Of a stretch of DNA of 5,452 bases, positions 5,117 to 5,452 are shown in pieces; position 1 is the first letter of the stretch, and each line of letters begins with the position of its first letter. The DNA comes from an uncultured Eubacteriales bacterium. GTDB lineage: Bacteria; Bacillota; Clostridia; Eubacteriales; Anaerofustaceae. The DNA lies in contig CADBPP010000250.1 of assembly GCA_902796565.1 (NCBI GenBank), forward strand, positions 1-5,452, read 5' to 3'. The position numbers and the translations under genes were made by a program. Under the pieces are notes generated by a model. That model was not told the DNA's origin. It saw only the letters and a program-made list of their open reading frames with translations, and did no database searches.

Positions 5117-5452
5117 TTACCGCACCAGACAGGGCTTTTTGTGGTCGTACACCCAGCCGGGGATGAGATACTGCATGTACTCGGCGTCGTTCCGGTCGTG
5201 GGAAGGAAGGGAATTGTACAGGCGGTTCGCTTCCATGACGCGCTCCATGTTGAGGTGCACGCCGAGTCCCGGTCCCTCGGGGACCTGGAGCTTCCCTCCG
5301 ACGATCTGCGGCGTATCCTCGAGGAGGTTCTGGCCGTCCTGCCAGATCCAGTGCGTGTCGAGCGGCGCGGGTTCGCCGGCCGCGCAGGCCCCGATCTGGG
5401 CGAACGCCGCGAGGGTGACATCGAAATGGTTGTTCGAATGCACGCCCCAGGT
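5117..5452 (-). CDS. gudD: Glucarate dehydratase, C-terminal part (gene continues past the right edge)
   Basis: The frame is open to the window edge and gives the last 111 residues of an enolase-superfamily acid sugar dehydratase. TWGVHSNNHFD, DTHWIWQDGQ, VPEGPGLGVHL and MQYLIPGW-x-Y-D-x-K-x-PC-x-VR follow the Escherichia coli GudD C-terminus almost position for position. From the conserved His in HSNNH to the stop there are 107 residues, against 108 in the 446-residue E. coli protein. That His corresponds to the catalytic base His339. The enzyme removes water from D-glucarate (and often L-idarate) to give 5-keto-4-deoxyglucarate. The metal ligands and the catalytic Lys lie outside the window. 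The GTG at 5441-5443 is an internal Val codon, not a start. It is the last gene of its transcript, since a terminator follows. GudD-related paralogues (GudX) lacking catalytic residues exist, so the function depends on the missing part. Confidence 0.93.
   Translation of the reverse strand, partial: TWGVHSNNHFDVTLAAFAQIGACAAGEPAPLDTHWIWQDGQNLLEDTPQIVGGKLQVPEGPGLGVHLNMERVMEANRLYNSLPSHDRNDAEYMQYLIPGWVYDHKKPCLVR

Overview
The window looks like a piece of chromosome from a GC-rich member of the Bacillota, probably a gut-type clostridium such as a Lachnospiraceae relative. This is inferred from gene content (a DegV-family lipid-binding protein, an XRE regulator fused to membrane helices, an AzlC/AzlD pair), from AG-rich Shine-Dalgarno sites, from a likely TTG start, and from compact intergenic spaces holding simple hairpin terminators. 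No species can be named. Nothing indicates a plasmid, phage, insertion sequence, CRISPR array, tRNA or rRNA.

Layout. Bases 1-50 hold a strong, probably bidirectional terminator. Bases 59-2207 (minus strand) are a tight three-gene operon, read azlC, azlD, then an LtrA-family membrane protein. AzlC and AzlD overlap by 11 bases and the third gene follows after 9 bases. Bases 2208-2358 contain the probable azlC promoter and the degV terminator. Bases 2359-3225 (minus) encode a DegV-family protein. Bases 3226-3469 are a divergent control region with a recognisable promoter on each strand and a perfect 10-bp inverted repeat between them. Bases 3470-4159 (plus) encode a membrane-anchored XRE-type regulator, best started at a TTG codon. 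Only 3 bases later comes the 3' end of a convergent metallo-beta-lactamase-fold gene (4163-4990, minus) of the 7,8-dihydropterin-6-methyl-4-(beta-D-ribofuranosyl)aminobenzene 5'-phosphate synthase-like group. Its probable promoter abuts the terminator of the last gene, the C-terminal part of a glucarate dehydratase (5117-5452, minus) that enters from beyond the right edge.

How the genes relate. AzlC and AzlD together form a branched-chain amino acid exporter. The LtrA-like protein shares their transcript and translation coupling, but its role is unknown. The XRE-membrane protein and DegV share a control region, so regulation of one or both by the XRE protein is plausible. The dehydratase belongs to D-glucarate catabolism and is probably the end of an operon outside the window. 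The metallohydrolase appears to be a separate unit. No novel multi-gene system is evident. The most interesting non-coding signal is the repeat cluster at 3316-3364 between the two divergent promoters.
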